A stretch of 64,000 nucleotides of DNA from Massilia rubra (GCF_011682065.1 NZ_VUYU01000005.1:326484-390483), one strand, 5' to 3'; shown: positions 1 through 9,669, numbered from the stretch's first letter. Notes: generated by a model from the sequence alone, not told the origin. Numbers and translations: made by a program.

Positions 1-838
1 CGATGGTGTCGGTCCCCATGCGCACCTGCATCACGATCTTGGCCAGGTCGTCGCGCATGGTGCGGATGCCGTGCAGCAGGCTGCTGCTGTCGTTGTGCTT
101 GAGGTCGATATTGATGCTCAGGTCGCCCTCGGCGATGCTGCGCGCAATGCCGGCCGCGTAACCGGGTTCGCCGCCGAGCTGGCGCAGCAAGCCGCGTCCG
201 ATCAGCAGGCCGATGCCGAGCAGCACGCCAGCGAGCGCCAGCGCGCCCAGCGAGAAGCTGAGCAGGCGCGCGTGGATGGTGGCGTCGACGGTGTCGAGGT
301 AGACGCCCGAGCCGACAATCCAGCCCCACGGCGCGAAGCCTTTGACGTACGACACTTTTTGCACCGGATTCTCGCTGCCCGGCTTGGGCCACATGTAAAA
401 CACGAAGCCGGCGCCGCTGGTTTTGACGGTCTCGGCGAATTCGGTAAAGAAGAACTTGCCGGTCGGGTCTTTGGTGCCGCTGCCGTCCGTATTGTCGAGT
501 GCGGGCTTGATGGGGTGCATCAGGATCCTGGCGCTCTGGTCCTGGACCCAGAAGTATTCGGTCTTGCTGTAGCGCAGGGTCTTGATGGTGGCGAGGGCGC
601 GCTTCTGGGCCTCGGCGGCCGGCATGCCGCCTTTTTCGGCCAGTTCATGATAGTAGGCGACGACCCCGTGCGCGGTCTCGACCGCCTGGCGCACATTGTT
701 CTGGCGCTCTTCCAGGATCATGCGTTTTTCGGAAATGAGGAAGAGCGCGGTCAGGACCACGATGCCGATGATGCTGCTGATGATCAAGGTAGCGAGTTTC
801 TTCGCAATGCTCATCGATTCGAGAAAGGCAATATTCAT
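1..838 (-). CDS. Methyl-accepting chemotaxis protein (partial, 3' end outside window)
   Basis: This is the first ~279 residues of a chemoreceptor on the minus strand; the rest lies beyond the left edge. It begins MNIAFLESMSIAKKLATLI, with a first membrane helix at about residues 14-34. A periplasmic single-Cache domain follows (YFWVQDQSARILMHP, then FYMWPKPGS and GWIVGSGVYLDTV). A second helix at about 195-215 leads into a HAMP segment with ARSIAEGDLS. The family senses small molecules and signals to CheA/CheW through a cytoplasmic methyl-accepting domain, which is not visible here. The start at 838 is the only one that keeps the membrane anchor intact. Ligand unknown. Confidence 0.9.
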   Translation of the reverse strand, partial: MNIAFLESMSIAKKLATLIISSIIGIVVLTALFLISEKRMILEERQNNVRQAVETAHGVVAYYHELAEKGGMPAAEAQKRALATIKTLRYSKTEYFWVQDQSARILMHPIKPALDNTDGSGTKDPTGKFFFTEFAETVKTSGAGFVFYMWPKPGSENPVQKVSYVKGFAPWGWIVGSGVYLDTVDATIHARLLSFSLGALALAGVLLGIGLLIGRGLLRQLGGEPGYAAGIARSIAEGDLSINIDLKHNDSSSLLHGIRTMRDDLAKIVMQVRMGTDTI

Positions 839-1312
839 GGTGACGTCCTTGTGCGTGCGCTCTGCGAGCCGGTCTGTCCTGTGAAAGATAGCATGCGCAA
901 CGGGTTTTTGGGAGCTGTTTGGAAAGCCGCCGGGGCTGGCTGGCGACAGCGTGCGATTGCCGCCCTGCATCGCTGCAGGCGGCCAGCCGGGCTCGCGCGG
1001 ATCACGCGAGCACGCCGCTGGCGGGCCTGGCGGGGAAGCCGGATCGGGCCGCCGTCAAGCCTGAATAAAGTACTTTCAGGAAAGGTTACTCCATAGAAAG
1101 TTGCCAGTCAAACATTGACTGGCGCCGGCCTGCGGAAAGTGCGCCGGCCCGCCTGAAAAGCAACACGCCGGATAGTTATCTCATCGATATCTGGAAATAA
1201 TGTGTAATAGCAAGGTCATGCGGGTGTCACTCTGCCGTAACATTAGAGCAATATTATCTTTCTTGCCTGCAAGACAGGCCACGACCCTGATGATTTTTCA
1301 AGAAAGACCGCC
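839..1312. other. Intergenic region with one hairpin
   Basis: About 470 bases between the divergent chemoreceptor and phospholipase regions. No convincing gene is seen. A perfect 8-bp hairpin (GCCAGTCA, 5-base loop, TGACTGGC) lies at 1103-1123. The stretch 1180-1260 is AT-rich compared with its surroundings and probably carries the promoter for the downstream lipoprotein/phospholipase pair. It includes a weak 11-base-spaced pair, TGTCAC (1225-1230) and CGTAAC (1236-1241). Confidence 0.5.
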
Positions 1313-1522
1313 ATGCAGTATTGCCCGCCAACACCCCGCTGCACGCCCCTTGCCGCGCGCCTCCTGTTTGCCGCGCTGATGGGCGCGAGCCTGGCCGCCT
1401 GCGGCAACGACGACCCGGCGCCGGCCACGCCGGTCGCGCAAACGCCGGCGCCCGCGCCCGGCGCGGCCGATCCGTCGCGCGCCTGCAGCGCCAAGTCTGC
1501 CAGCATGCGTTGCGCCCCGTGA
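1313..1522 (+). CDS. Small putative lipoprotein
   Basis: A 69-residue protein with a lipoprotein-type signal: basic N-terminus, hydrophobic stretch LLFAALMGAS and lipobox LAAC with the lipidated Cys at residue 30. The mature part is only about 40 residues, rich in Pro and Ala, with two further Cys. It ends 52 bases before the phospholipase C gene on the same strand, so the two may be co-transcribed. It resembles the small outer-membrane lipoproteins often found upstream of secreted hydrolases. Function is unknown. The lipobox and codon usage are the main support for it being real. Confidence 0.55.
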   Translation: MQYCPPTPRCTPLAARLLFAALMGASLAACGNDDPAPATPVAQTPAPAPGAADPSRACSAKSASMRCAP

Positions 1523-1574
1523 GCGCCGCTTTCCCTCGCGGGCACCTCGCGCCACCCGATAAAACCGACAAAAA

Positions 1575-3740
1575 ATGACGATGACACCCACCAGCAGACG
1601 CGCGTTCTTGCGCCAGGCCGCCAAGGTCGGCGCTAGCGCCGCCGCGCTTTCCATGTTTCCGCCCGCGATCAGCCGGGCACTTGCGGTCGCGGCCAACAAC
1701 CGCACCGGCACCATCCGGGATGTCGAGCATATCGTGATCCTGATGCAGGAAAACCGTTCCTTCGACCATTACTTCGGCACCCTGAAAGGGGTGCGCGGTT
1801 TCGGCGACCGCTTCCCGATCCCGCTGCCGGCCTCGAATGCAATGGGCAAGCACCGGGTCTGGTACCAGCTCAACGACAGCGTGCCGGCGGCGCCGCGCGT
1901 GATCGCGCCGTTCCACCTGAACACCCAGCAAAGCTTCAACGCCATGCGGGTGTCGGGCACGCCGCACAGCTGGCCGAACGCGCAGTACGCGTGGAACCAC
2001 GGCATCATGGATACCTGGCCGACCCACAAGCAAAACCATTCGATGGGCTACTACAAGGAAGCCGATATTCCTTTCCAGTTCGCGCTGGCCAACGCGTTTA
2101 CCATGTGCGACGCCTACCACTGCTCGTTCCAGGGCGGCACCAACCCGAACCGGGTGTACGCCTGGACCGGCGCCAACGACCCGCTCAAGCAGGGCCATGG
2201 CCCGGTGATCGGCAACAGCTATGACAGCGTCGAGCACGACCCGACCGGCGGCTACGCCTGGCTCACCTATCCGGAACGCTTGCAGGCGGCCGGCATCGGC
2301 TGGCAGGTGTACCAGAACATGGCCGACAACTTTACCGACAATCCGCTGGCCGGCTTCCGGCGCTTCCGCGATGCCTTCGCCAACCTGCCCGGGTCCGATC
2401 CGCAGTTGCGCGAACGGGGCATGAGCACGCGCGACCTCGACCAGCTCAAGCTCGACGTGCAGGGCAACAAGCTGCCGCAGGTGTCGTTCATCGTCGCCAC
2501 GGCCGAAGGGTCGGAGCATCCCGGCCCGTCCAGCCCGGCGCAGGGCGCCGAGTACACCGCGGCCGTGCTGGACGCGCTGACCTCGAACACCGACGTCTGG
2601 AGCAAGACCGTGCTGTTCCTGATGTTCGATGAAAACGATGGCTTTTTCGACCACGTGCCGCCGCCTGCCGCGCCATCGTATGTGCAATGGAACAGCGACC
2701 CGAAGCAAGCGCTGCTGGCCGGCGCCTCGACCGTCAGCACCGTCGGCGAATATCATGAGATCGCTTCCACCGAAACCAGTGAAGCGGCGGCCCTCATGCA
2801 CCGCCCGTACGGGCTCGGTCCGCGCGTGCCAATGTATGTGATTTCGCCGTGGAGCAAGGGCGGCTGGGTCAATTCGCAAGTGTTCGACCACACCTCGGTG
2901 ATTCGGTTCATCGAAACCCGTTTCGGGGTGATGGAACCGACCATTACGCCGTGGCGCCGCGCCGTGTGCGGCGACCTGATGAGTGCCTTCAACTTCAAGG
3001 ACCCGGACGGCGCCGCGTTTGCGACCGCCTTGCCGGACACCAAGGCGCTGGCCGCGCGCGCCCGCGCGCTGGGCGACACCAAGACCCCGGACCTGCCGCC
3101 CTTGCCCGAACTGCCGACCCAGGTGGCCGGCACGCGGCCCTCGCGCGCCTTGCCGTACGAGCTGCACGTGAGCGCGCGCGTGCATCCCGACAAGGTCGAG
3201 GTCGAACTGCTGTTCTCGAACACGGGCGCGGCCGCGGCGGTGTTCCATGTGTACGACCAGAACCAGCTGAACAAGCCGCCACGGCGCTACACGGTGGAAG
3301 CGGGCAAGGACTTGAACGGGGCCTGGGCGCTGGGCGAGCAGATGGGCAAGTACGACCTGTGGGTGCTGGGGCCGAACGGTTTTCACCGACACTTCAGCGG
3401 CACGGCGTCGCGCCAGGGGCCGCAGCCGGAAATCCAGGTGTGCTACGACATCGTCAACGGCGCCGTCTCGGCCAAGTTGCGCAACGACGGCGCGGTGGCG
3501 GCCACTTTTGTGCTCAAGGCTAACGCCTACTTCGATGCGCCGGCGTGGAATGTGACGGTGGCGGCCGGCGCCATATCGGAGCAAGCCTGGCCGCTGTGCG
3601 ATTGCGGCAACTGGTACGACTTCAGCGTGCGCGTGACTGAACTGCCCGGCTACGTGCGGCGCTTTGCCGGCCGCGTGGAAACGGGCAAGGATGCGATCAG
3701 CGATCCGGCCATGGGCGGGCTGGCGCTGGCGGGGGATTAA
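1575..3740 (+). CDS. plcN: Phosphocholine-specific phospholipase C, Tat-exported
   Basis: A 721-residue secreted phosphoesterase that splits phosphatidylcholine/sphingomyelin-type lipids into diacylglycerol (or ceramide) and phosphocholine. A twin-arginine signal (SRRAFLRQ, residues 7-14) is followed by an Ala-rich hydrophobic stretch. The catalytic-domain signature ENRSFDHYFG sits at residues 59-68. Further metal-site motifs include SFQGGTNPNR, FDENDGFFDHV and SPWSKGGWV. The last ~200 residues look like the two C-terminal beta domains (DUF756) of this family, and the length matches the Pseudomonas PlcH/PlcN group. No clear Shine-Dalgarno is seen. A second ATG at 1581 is possible. In relatives such enzymes are often phosphate-starvation regulated. 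The gene symbol is by family resemblance. Confidence 0.9.
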   Translation: MTMTPTSRRAFLRQAAKVGASAAALSMFPPAISRALAVAANNRTGTIRDVEHIVILMQENRSFDHYFGTLKGVRGFGDRFPIPLPASNAMGKHRVWYQLNDSVPAAPRVIAPFHLNTQQSFNAMRVSGTPHSWPNAQYAWNHGIMDTWPTHKQNHSMGYYKEADIPFQFALANAFTMCDAYHCSFQGGTNPNRVYAWTGANDPLKQGHGPVIGNSYDSVEHDPTGGYAWLTYPERLQAAGIGWQVYQNMADNFTDNPLAGFRRFRDAFANLPGSDPQLRERGMSTRDLDQLKLDVQGNKLPQVSFIVATAEGSEHPGPSSPAQGAEYTAAVLDALTSNTDVWSKTVLFLMFDENDGFFDHVPPPAAPSYVQWNSDPKQALLAGASTVSTVGEYHEIASTETSEAAALMHRPYGLGPRVPMYVISPWSKGGWVNSQVFDHTSVIRFIETRFGVMEPTITPWRRAVCGDLMSAFNFKDPDGAAFATALPDTKALAARARALGDTKTPDLPPLPELPTQVAGTRPSRALPYELHVSARVHPDKVEVELLFSNTGAAAAVFHVYDQNQLNKPPRRYTVEAGKDLNGAWALGEQMGKYDLWVLGPNGFHRHFSGTASRQGPQPEIQVCYDIVNGAVSAKLRNDGAVAATFVLKANAYFDAPAWNVTVAAGAISEQAWPLCDCGNWYDFSVRVTELPGYVRRFAGRVETGKDAISDPAMGGLALAGD

Positions 3741-3824
3741 TCCGCGCCGGCTCGCTTGCTTGCCCACGCAAGCAGGAATGCCTCTGCAATGGGGCGGCAG
3801 GCCAGCCGGCGCTCACGGCGTCCG

Positions 3825-4625
3825 CTACGGCGCCGCCGAAAACGAACTATGCGAAGGGAACTTCTTCTTCATCCACTCGTCGTTCAGTTGCAGGGCGGTG
3901 ACGATGTCGGCCGGCAGCGTATCGAGAATCTCCGGGTCGTCGCTCGGGGTATCGGCCAGCAGGCTGGCCAGGTGGATGATGGCGCCGAGTTTGCTGAACG
4001 GATGCGCCGCCATCGGGTCCGATGAGCATTCCAGCGCGCGCACGATCGGCACCGGAAAGTTCCAGCGCCGGCCCAGCTCGGCAGTAATTTCCCCTTCGCA
4101 AAACCCCAGCAAGCGCTGCTCGCGCTCCCAGCGTCCGCCCGGCAAATGCGGCTGCTGTTCGATTTCGGCGAACGCGCTCGGCTCGGCCTGGTAAATCAGC
4201 AGTTCGCCCAGGCGCACCATCATCCCGGCCAGCCAGGCATCCTGGCCGTCGTTGCCGAGGCCCGTCGAGAGCCACTTGGCGTAGCCGGCGCAAGCCATGC
4301 TGCTTTTCCAGAATTCATCGCTGTCGAGCCCTGGCAGGTCGGGAAACGATTCGGCGAAGCAAGCCGCCAGCGCCAGGGTGCGCACGTGCGCCATGCCGGT
4401 CATGGCGATGGCGTCGTCGAGCGAATTGACGCCGCGCGAGACGCCGAAGCGGGCGCTGTTGGCCAGCCGCATCAGCTTGGCGGTGAGCGATGGATCGCGC
4501 GCGATGATGGCGCTGATCGCCTTGGCCGAGGCATCTTCATCGTCCAGCGTCTTGATGAGCGCGTGGGCCACTTCGGAAATCACCGGGAGTTTGACGTTCT
4601 GAAAAAATGCGGAGAGTGCGGGCAT
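3825..4625 (-). CDS. HDOD domain protein
   Basis: A 266-residue cytoplasmic protein made almost entirely of one HDOD domain, a relative of HD phosphohydrolases that lacks the metal-binding HD pair and usually acts as a signalling scaffold. The opening LPVISEVAHALIKTLDDEDA and following ARDPSLTAKLMRLANSARFG are typical, as are the helices around SLDDAIAMTGMAHVRTLALA. No output domain is attached. It is transcribed alone, convergent with the phospholipase. Such proteins often link chemotaxis, c-di-GMP or stress signalling, but no partner is adjacent here. Confidence 0.88.
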   Translation of the reverse strand: MPALSAFFQNVKLPVISEVAHALIKTLDDEDASAKAISAIIARDPSLTAKLMRLANSARFGVSRGVNSLDDAIAMTGMAHVRTLALAACFAESFPDLPGLDSDEFWKSSMACAGYAKWLSTGLGNDGQDAWLAGMMVRLGELLIYQAEPSAFAEIEQQPHLPGGRWEREQRLLGFCEGEITAELGRRWNFPVPIVRALECSSDPMAAHPFSKLGAIIHLASLLADTPSDDPEILDTLPADIVTALQLNDEWMKKKFPSHSSFSAAP

Positions 4626-5018
4626 GGGGCTTCCTTTTGAAGGTCAGTCGCGGCGTGAGGAAAGGGAGTGCGAACGGAACAGCGTGGACAGGACAAGGGC
4701 GTCGCCGCCGGGGTGTGCCGGGTGCGTCGGTTGATGAACGGCGGTGCGAAATCGGGCAGGCATGCTTCGGTGTTCCCCAGCTTGCGTTGATAATTCAGTC
4801 TACTCTGAGTAATGCCCCATGCAAACAGAATCCGTAGCGTCCAGGACATGCCGGCGCGGCGCGCGCAGGGGCGGCGCGCCGTTTCCTCTACGGGCGACTG
4901 GCGCGCCATGCGGCGTGCGTGGAAAAGCCGCTCCCGACGCTACTTGCCAAGGTGTTGTTTTAGCGTGCGCAAGGACCGGGCGCGCTGGCGTGCCGGTCAC
5001 CACGGCCGCGCGCCAGCG
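4626..5018. other. Intergenic region, no gene recognised
   Basis: About 390 bases between the HDOD gene and the promoter of the DUF6351-like lipoprotein gene. Several open frames run through it, but none has a ribosome site, a recognisable product or a typical start. Nothing further is supported. Confidence 0.5.
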
Positions 5019-5047
5019 TTGTGACATGGCGCGCCTGGCCCGATAAT
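5019..5047 (+). promoter_or_regulatory. Sigma70-type promoter for the lipoprotein gene at 5156
   Basis: TTGTGA at 5019-5024 and GATAAT at 5042-5047 are separated by exactly 17 bases, close to consensus. Transcription would start near 5054. Just downstream, 5071-5084 is an inverted repeat TTGAC-TATC-GTCAA placed in the leader, a possible operator. Confidence 0.5.
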
Positions 5048-5155
5048 GGGGTGTCCGATGCTTCACGAAATTGACTATCGTCAATGCTGTCCGGGCGTCG
5101 CAGAGCAAGATTGAAGACTGGTCGGTCCCGTTCAATCACTCCGGAGGCAATTGCC

Positions 5156-7471
5156 ATGACCCATTGGAACCCATCGTTCGCCGGCGCGCTCGCCGCCATG
5201 CTCGTGCCCGTCGTACTGGCCGGCTGCGGCGGCGCGGTACAGACGCCGGACAGGAAGCTGTCGCTGACCGTGTTGTCGAGCAAGCCGCACGAAGTGTCCG
5301 GCGGCGACGCCCGGATTGCCGTCAACGCGGCCCCGGATGCGCCCGGGAAGATGACATTCCTGCTCAATGGCCGGCCGATCGATCCGCCGATGGTGGCCGC
5401 CGGCACGCGCATGGAAGGGGTGGTGTCGGGCCTGGCCGACGGCGCCAATACGCTCGAGGTGCGCTACGCCGCCGATGGCGGCCGGGGTGCTTCGGCCGCG
5501 CTGGTGCTGACCAACCATCCGCTGAACGGTCCCATTTTCAGCGGCCCGCAGCAGCAGCCCTTCGTGTGCCGCACCCAGGAGTCGGGCCTGGGCCAGCCGC
5601 TGGTCGATAACCAGGACGGGGTCGGCCATCCGGTGTTCGACACGGTTGGCGGGCGCCCGATCGGCCACAGCAAGTCGTGCGCCATCAAGACCCAGATCCA
5701 CTACTTCTATTTTAACGGCGAGGGCTTCAAGCCATTCGATGCCGCCACTGACTACGCCACGCCCCCGGCCGACCTGAAAACCGTCACGCTCCATGGCGCC
5801 AGCGTGCCGTATGTGGTGCGGGTCGAAGCGGGCACCATCAACCGTTTTGTGTACACCATCGCCATGCTGGCGCCGGTGGCGCAGGGCCAGGGTGCGGCGC
5901 CGGGCTTCGACAGCGCGTCCTGGAACCGCAAGCTGGTCTACTGGCTGCGCGGCGGCGTCGGCCTGGGCCACCAGCAGGGCACGGCGATCTGGTTCAGCAA
6001 TGGCTTGCGCGGCATCGAGCGCCAGATTATTTCGCGCATCCTGGCGCAGGGCTATGCGGTGCTCAGTTCGTCCGGTAACGAAGCGGGCGTGCATTACAAC
6101 ATGCGCCTGGCCGAAGAAACCGCCATGATGAGCAAGGAGCGCTTCATCGAAGCGGTCGGCGTGCCCGCCTTCACGATCGGGATCGGCGGCTCGGGCGGGG
6201 CGGTGCAGCAGTATCTGTTCGCCCAAAACCGGCCGGGATTGCTGGACGCCGGCATTCCGGTGCAATCGTATCCGGACATGGTCACGCAAACCATCCCGGT
6301 GGCCGACTGCCCGCTGCTGGAGCAGTATTTCAACGGCGAGGTGGCGCGCGACCCGGCATCGACGTGGACAAGCTGGAGCCGGCGCGCGCTGATCGAAGGC
6401 TCGAACGCCAGCGATACGGTGGCCAATCCGGTCACCGGCAAACCCGGATCGACCGAATGCATCAACGGCTGGCAGGGCGCGGTGCCGACCGTGCTCAATC
6501 CCGTCTTCAAAGATCCGCGCTACGAGCTGGTGGCGCAAAATTACGGCTATCCGGCCGACGTCTTCGCCAAGGTCAAATGGACGCACTGGAATGACCTGGC
6601 CAATATCTATGGCACCGATGGCGACGGCCATGCCCCCAGCCCGGTCGATAACGTCGGCGTGCAGTACGGCCTTGGCGCGCTGGCGCAGGGACAGATCGGC
6701 AAGGATGAATTCTTGCGCATCAACGCCTGCGTGGGCAGCTGGAAGGAGCCGTCGCAGTTCGTCATGTGGGAGTCGGACAGCGATCCTTTCGACGCGCGCA
6801 ACATGCAGCGCAGCGCAAGCTGCCGCGATCCGGGCGGCGTGCCGTCGCCACGGCGCATGGGCGACATGGCTGCCATGCACGCGGCCTATGCATCGGGCCA
6901 CGTGTTTACAGGGCAGCGCCTGGATATTCCCATGATCGACGTGCGCCCGTACCTGGAGCCGTCGCTCAATATGCACAACGCGCGCCAGGCGTTTTCGGTG
7001 CGCGCGCGCCTGCTGGACGCCAACCACGCGGCGGCGAAGAACCAGGTGATCTGGTTCGCGGACGAGAAAGCCGATCAGAGTGCGCGCGCCCTCGATGCGC
7101 TGGCGGTGCTGGACCGTTACCTGAGCGACGGCGCAGCGCCCGCCGGCTTTACCGACCAGTGTTTCGATGCCAGCGGTGCGGTGATCGCCAGCGGACCGTC
7201 AAGCTGGGATGGGGTGTTGAACCAGCGGCCCAAGGGCGCCTGCAGCGCGGCTTTTCCGATCTTTGCCAGCCCGCGCATGGTGGCCGGCGACTCGATCAAG
7301 GGCGATGTCTTCAAGTGCAAGCTCAAACCGGTGGCCGCCGCAATGGGCGATGGCACTTATCCGGACGCGGCCCGCTTCAACGCGGACGACAGGCAGTGGC
7401 TGGAGCGGATCTTCCCGCAAGGGGTGTGCGACTATCGCGCCGGCGACCAGGGCCGGCCGGCGCGCTGGTGA
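5156..7471 (+). CDS. DUF6351-like lipoprotein, probable alpha/beta hydrolase
   Basis: A 771-residue exported lipoprotein. The start at 5156 is chosen because GGAGG lies 8 bases upstream and the product then opens with a signal ending in lipobox LAGC (Cys 24). The N-terminal ~110 residues look like an Ig-type beta domain (VLSSKPHEVSGGDARIAV). The central part holds GIGGSGGAVQQYLF near residue 346, a nucleophile-elbow-like G-x-S-G-G as in tannase/esterase-type hydrolases. Overall it resembles proteins annotated DUF6351. The substrate is unknown; an extracellular ester or polymer is an inference. A good promoter lies at 5019-5047. It is convergent with the next gene. Confidence 0.72.
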   Translation: MTHWNPSFAGALAAMLVPVVLAGCGGAVQTPDRKLSLTVLSSKPHEVSGGDARIAVNAAPDAPGKMTFLLNGRPIDPPMVAAGTRMEGVVSGLADGANTLEVRYAADGGRGASAALVLTNHPLNGPIFSGPQQQPFVCRTQESGLGQPLVDNQDGVGHPVFDTVGGRPIGHSKSCAIKTQIHYFYFNGEGFKPFDAATDYATPPADLKTVTLHGASVPYVVRVEAGTINRFVYTIAMLAPVAQGQGAAPGFDSASWNRKLVYWLRGGVGLGHQQGTAIWFSNGLRGIERQIISRILAQGYAVLSSSGNEAGVHYNMRLAEETAMMSKERFIEAVGVPAFTIGIGGSGGAVQQYLFAQNRPGLLDAGIPVQSYPDMVTQTIPVADCPLLEQYFNGEVARDPASTWTSWSRRALIEGSNASDTVANPVTGKPGSTECINGWQGAVPTVLNPVFKDPRYELVAQNYGYPADVFAKVKWTHWNDLANIYGTDGDGHAPSPVDNVGVQYGLGALAQGQIGKDEFLRINACVGSWKEPSQFVMWESDSDPFDARNMQRSASCRDPGGVPSPRRMGDMAAMHAAYASGHVFTGQRLDIPMIDVRPYLEPSLNMHNARQAFSVRARLLDANHAAAKNQVIWFADEKADQSARALDALAVLDRYLSDGAAPAGFTDQCFDASGAVIASGPSSWDGVLNQRPKGACSAAFPIFASPRMVAGDSIKGDVFKCKLKPVAAAMGDGTYPDAARFNADDRQWLERIFPQGVCDYRAGDQGRPARW

Positions 7472-7502
7472 CAGCGCACGGCCCCGGATACGGCGGCGCT
7501 GC

Positions 7503-8954
7503 TTACCTGGCGCCGCTGTATTTGAAGACCAGGATCGCGCCCGGATTTTCCAGCTTGCTGGCCGGCGCACCGTTCTCGCCGGTGCCGAGCGAGCCTTCGA
7601 CATCGGTGGCCACGTAAATGGTGGCGCCATCGGCGCTGACCACCACATCGCGATACCGGTTCACCGAGCGAAACAGCGGCTCGGCGTCACCGAGCGGCAA
7701 GTGACCTGCCGGATCGAGCCGCACGCGATAGATGGTGCCGCGTTTCAGGCTGCCGATCAGCAGCGAATTCTCCCATCCCGGCACGCCGGCCTTGCCGCCC
7801 TTGTAATAGGCGACCGAGGACGGCGCGACCGTGGGCCAGCAGATGTAATACAGGCTGTTTTCGGCGCACACCGGGTCCTTGAAACTGAAGCTGTTGTCGA
7901 CCGTGTAGAAGGTTCTCAAAGGTTCCACAAAATCCGGATCGGACCATGCCGATTCCTTCTGCACCGGCACCCCCGGCGGCACGCTGGCGCCGTTCAAGGC
8001 CGGGTCTTTCACGCCCTCGCAGCCGCCTTCGGCCTTCGAATAATTGGCGTAGGCGTAGGCGGCGTTATCCTTGTAGCCGGCCACGTTCGGCCAGCCGTAA
8101 TTGCGCCCGGCCAGGATCAGATTGAGTTCGTCGTCGGTATTCGGTCCCTGTTCGGTGGCGAACAGCTGGCCGGCGGGGCTGAACACCATGCCCTGGGTAT
8201 TGCGGATGCCCCAGGCGTAGACATGGCTTTTCACGCCGTGGATGACCGGATTATCAAGCGGGATGGAGCCGTCCTGGTTCAGGCGCAGGATCTTGCCGCG
8301 ATAGGCGCTCCAGTCGGCGGCGCGCACTTGGGCGGCGCTGGGCAGCACCTGCGCCTGGTTCGGCACGCACAGATAGGTCATCTGGTTGGCGCCCTGGTCG
8401 CCGATGGAATAGTACAGCTTCTGGTCGGGGCCGAACAGCAGGCGCGCCGACTGGTGGTCGTGCGAGGACGGCAAGCCTTTGATGACATCCTTCGGCGCAC
8501 CGAGTTTGCCGGTCTTCGCATCGTAGGTATAGCGGCGGATCGCGGTACGGTTGGGAAAAGCGCCGCCGTCGCCGCTGGCGTACGAAAACGACACGTATAC
8601 ATAGTCGCGCCCGCGTTTCCTGAGCAGGTCCGGGTGCAGCGCCAGGCCGAGCAAGCCATCTTGCGCCTTGTCGGAAGAGACCACCTCGTCGATGGTGGCG
8701 ATCACGGTTTTCTGGCCGCTGGCCGGATCGACGCGCAGCACGCGCTTGCCGGTCTGCTCGGTCAGCCACAGCTGGCCATCCGGTCCCAGCACCATATTGT
8801 GGGGATTGGCGAAGCCGCTCGCCAGCACGCTTTTGGTAAAGCCCGGCGGCAGCGGCGCGACCTTGGTCCCGGTCGGCGGGGGCGGTTCGGCCCATGCCGG
8901 TGCGCTGGCGGCCAGCAGGAGGATCAGGGTGTGCGCAAGGCCGTTACGGTGCAT
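7503..8954 (-). CDS. PQQ-dependent sugar dehydrogenase (GSDH/YliI-type), exported
   Basis: A 483-residue periplasmic beta-propeller oxidoreductase of the glucose/sorbosone dehydrogenase family. The start at 8954 follows GGGAGA and gives a clean signal peptide ending APAWA. Family landmarks include LASGFANPHNMVLGPDGQLW, DGLLGLALHPD, SHDHQSARLLFGPDQKLY and FATEQGPNTDDELNLI, with blades repeating through to IYVATD. Such enzymes oxidise aldoses using PQQ and calcium. The actual substrate cannot be told from sequence. No PQQ synthesis genes are in the window. The gene stands alone. Confidence 0.88.
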   Translation of the reverse strand: MHRNGLAHTLILLLAASAPAWAEPPPPTGTKVAPLPPGFTKSVLASGFANPHNMVLGPDGQLWLTEQTGKRVLRVDPASGQKTVIATIDEVVSSDKAQDGLLGLALHPDLLRKRGRDYVYVSFSYASGDGGAFPNRTAIRRYTYDAKTGKLGAPKDVIKGLPSSHDHQSARLLFGPDQKLYYSIGDQGANQMTYLCVPNQAQVLPSAAQVRAADWSAYRGKILRLNQDGSIPLDNPVIHGVKSHVYAWGIRNTQGMVFSPAGQLFATEQGPNTDDELNLILAGRNYGWPNVAGYKDNAAYAYANYSKAEGGCEGVKDPALNGASVPPGVPVQKESAWSDPDFVEPLRTFYTVDNSFSFKDPVCAENSLYYICWPTVAPSSVAYYKGGKAGVPGWENSLLIGSLKRGTIYRVRLDPAGHLPLGDAEPLFRSVNRYRDVVVSADGATIYVATDVEGSLGTGENGAPASKLENPGAILVFKYSGAR

Positions 8955-9040
8955 GTTCTCTCCCAGGGGCTGCGGGCCCGTTGATGTCGGTATGGTCAAG
9001 CAAGCAATATACGCTACTTGCATAAGCACGCGATTGGCCC

Positions 9041-9066
9041 AAAAAAAACGCCACCCGAAGGTGGCG
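9041..9066 (-). terminator. Rho-independent terminator
   Basis: On the minus strand, a CGCCACC/GGTGGCG hairpin (9049-9066) is followed by eight T. It ends the lipoprotein/exported-protein operon at 9088-10515. Confidence 0.85.
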
Positions 9067-9087
9067 TGATGGCGACAGCGGCGCTGT

Positions 9088-9654
9088 TTAGCGCGCCGCG
9101 ATCCCGGCTTTGCCGCAGTGGGCCGCCAGGGCCGGCGCCATGCTGGCGAGCATGGTGTTGGTGGCATAGTTCAGGGCGGTGACGTGCTCCGACTGGGCGC
9201 CCCACATATTCGCCTTGCTGCCGGTGGCGCGGAATTTCTCCTGCGCCGCGCCTTGCGCCGTCACGTCCAGCGCCACCATGGCGTTGATGCGCATGTGGCC
9301 GAACCAGGTGTAGGCGCGGATCAGGCGCACATCGAGGTTGACCGCCTGCGGCACGGCGGTTTTGCTGTGCGAGACGGTGAAACCGTATTCTTTCAGCGCA
9401 TCGAGGCTGGCGCTGACAAACGGTTCCGGGCTGTCGGTCGGCACCGGAAAATCGGCGCCGATACCGTCTTTGGTCGGGCGCTGGTCGCTGATGCTGACGA
9501 TATTGATGGCGCAGGCGCCCGCGACCGGCTTGGCGACAACGTCGCTGCTGGCCGCTTCATAATTGAGCGCTACCTTGGTTTCGGCCGCGCCGGCGCTGAC
9601 TGCCAGCAGGCACGACAACAAGGGGGCAAACAGGTGGATCGATGGTTTCATCAT
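9088..9654 (-). CDS. Exported protein, YajG-like
   Basis: A 188-residue protein with a signal peptide ending SAGAA and no lipobox. The core (INIVSISDQRPTKDGIG, then LDALKEYGFTV and VRLIRAYTWFGHMRINAMVALDV) resembles the YajG/LptE-like fold of small envelope proteins, where a short basic/acidic motif is followed by a predicted beta layer. It begins 15 bases after the preceding lipoprotein gene and shares its terminator, so they are one operon. Function unknown; a role in the cell envelope is inferred from export alone. Confidence 0.6.
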   Translation of the reverse strand: MMKPSIHLFAPLLSCLLAVSAGAAETKVALNYEAASSDVVAKPVAGACAINIVSISDQRPTKDGIGADFPVPTDSPEPFVSASLDALKEYGFTVSHSKTAVPQAVNLDVRLIRAYTWFGHMRINAMVALDVTAQGAAQEKFRATGSKANMWGAQSEHVTALNYATNTMLASMAPALAAHCGKAGIAAR

Positions 9655-9669
9655 GGTCGGTTCCGCTTC

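Noticed and set aside
71-1096. Long plus-strand frame over the chemoreceptor gene
   Set aside because: It is a high-GC shadow of the minus-strand receptor, whose Cache and HAMP motifs are clear.
1254-3767. 837-codon minus-strand frame over the phospholipase gene
   Set aside because: Arg/His-rich shadow with no family; the plus strand encodes an evident phospholipase C.
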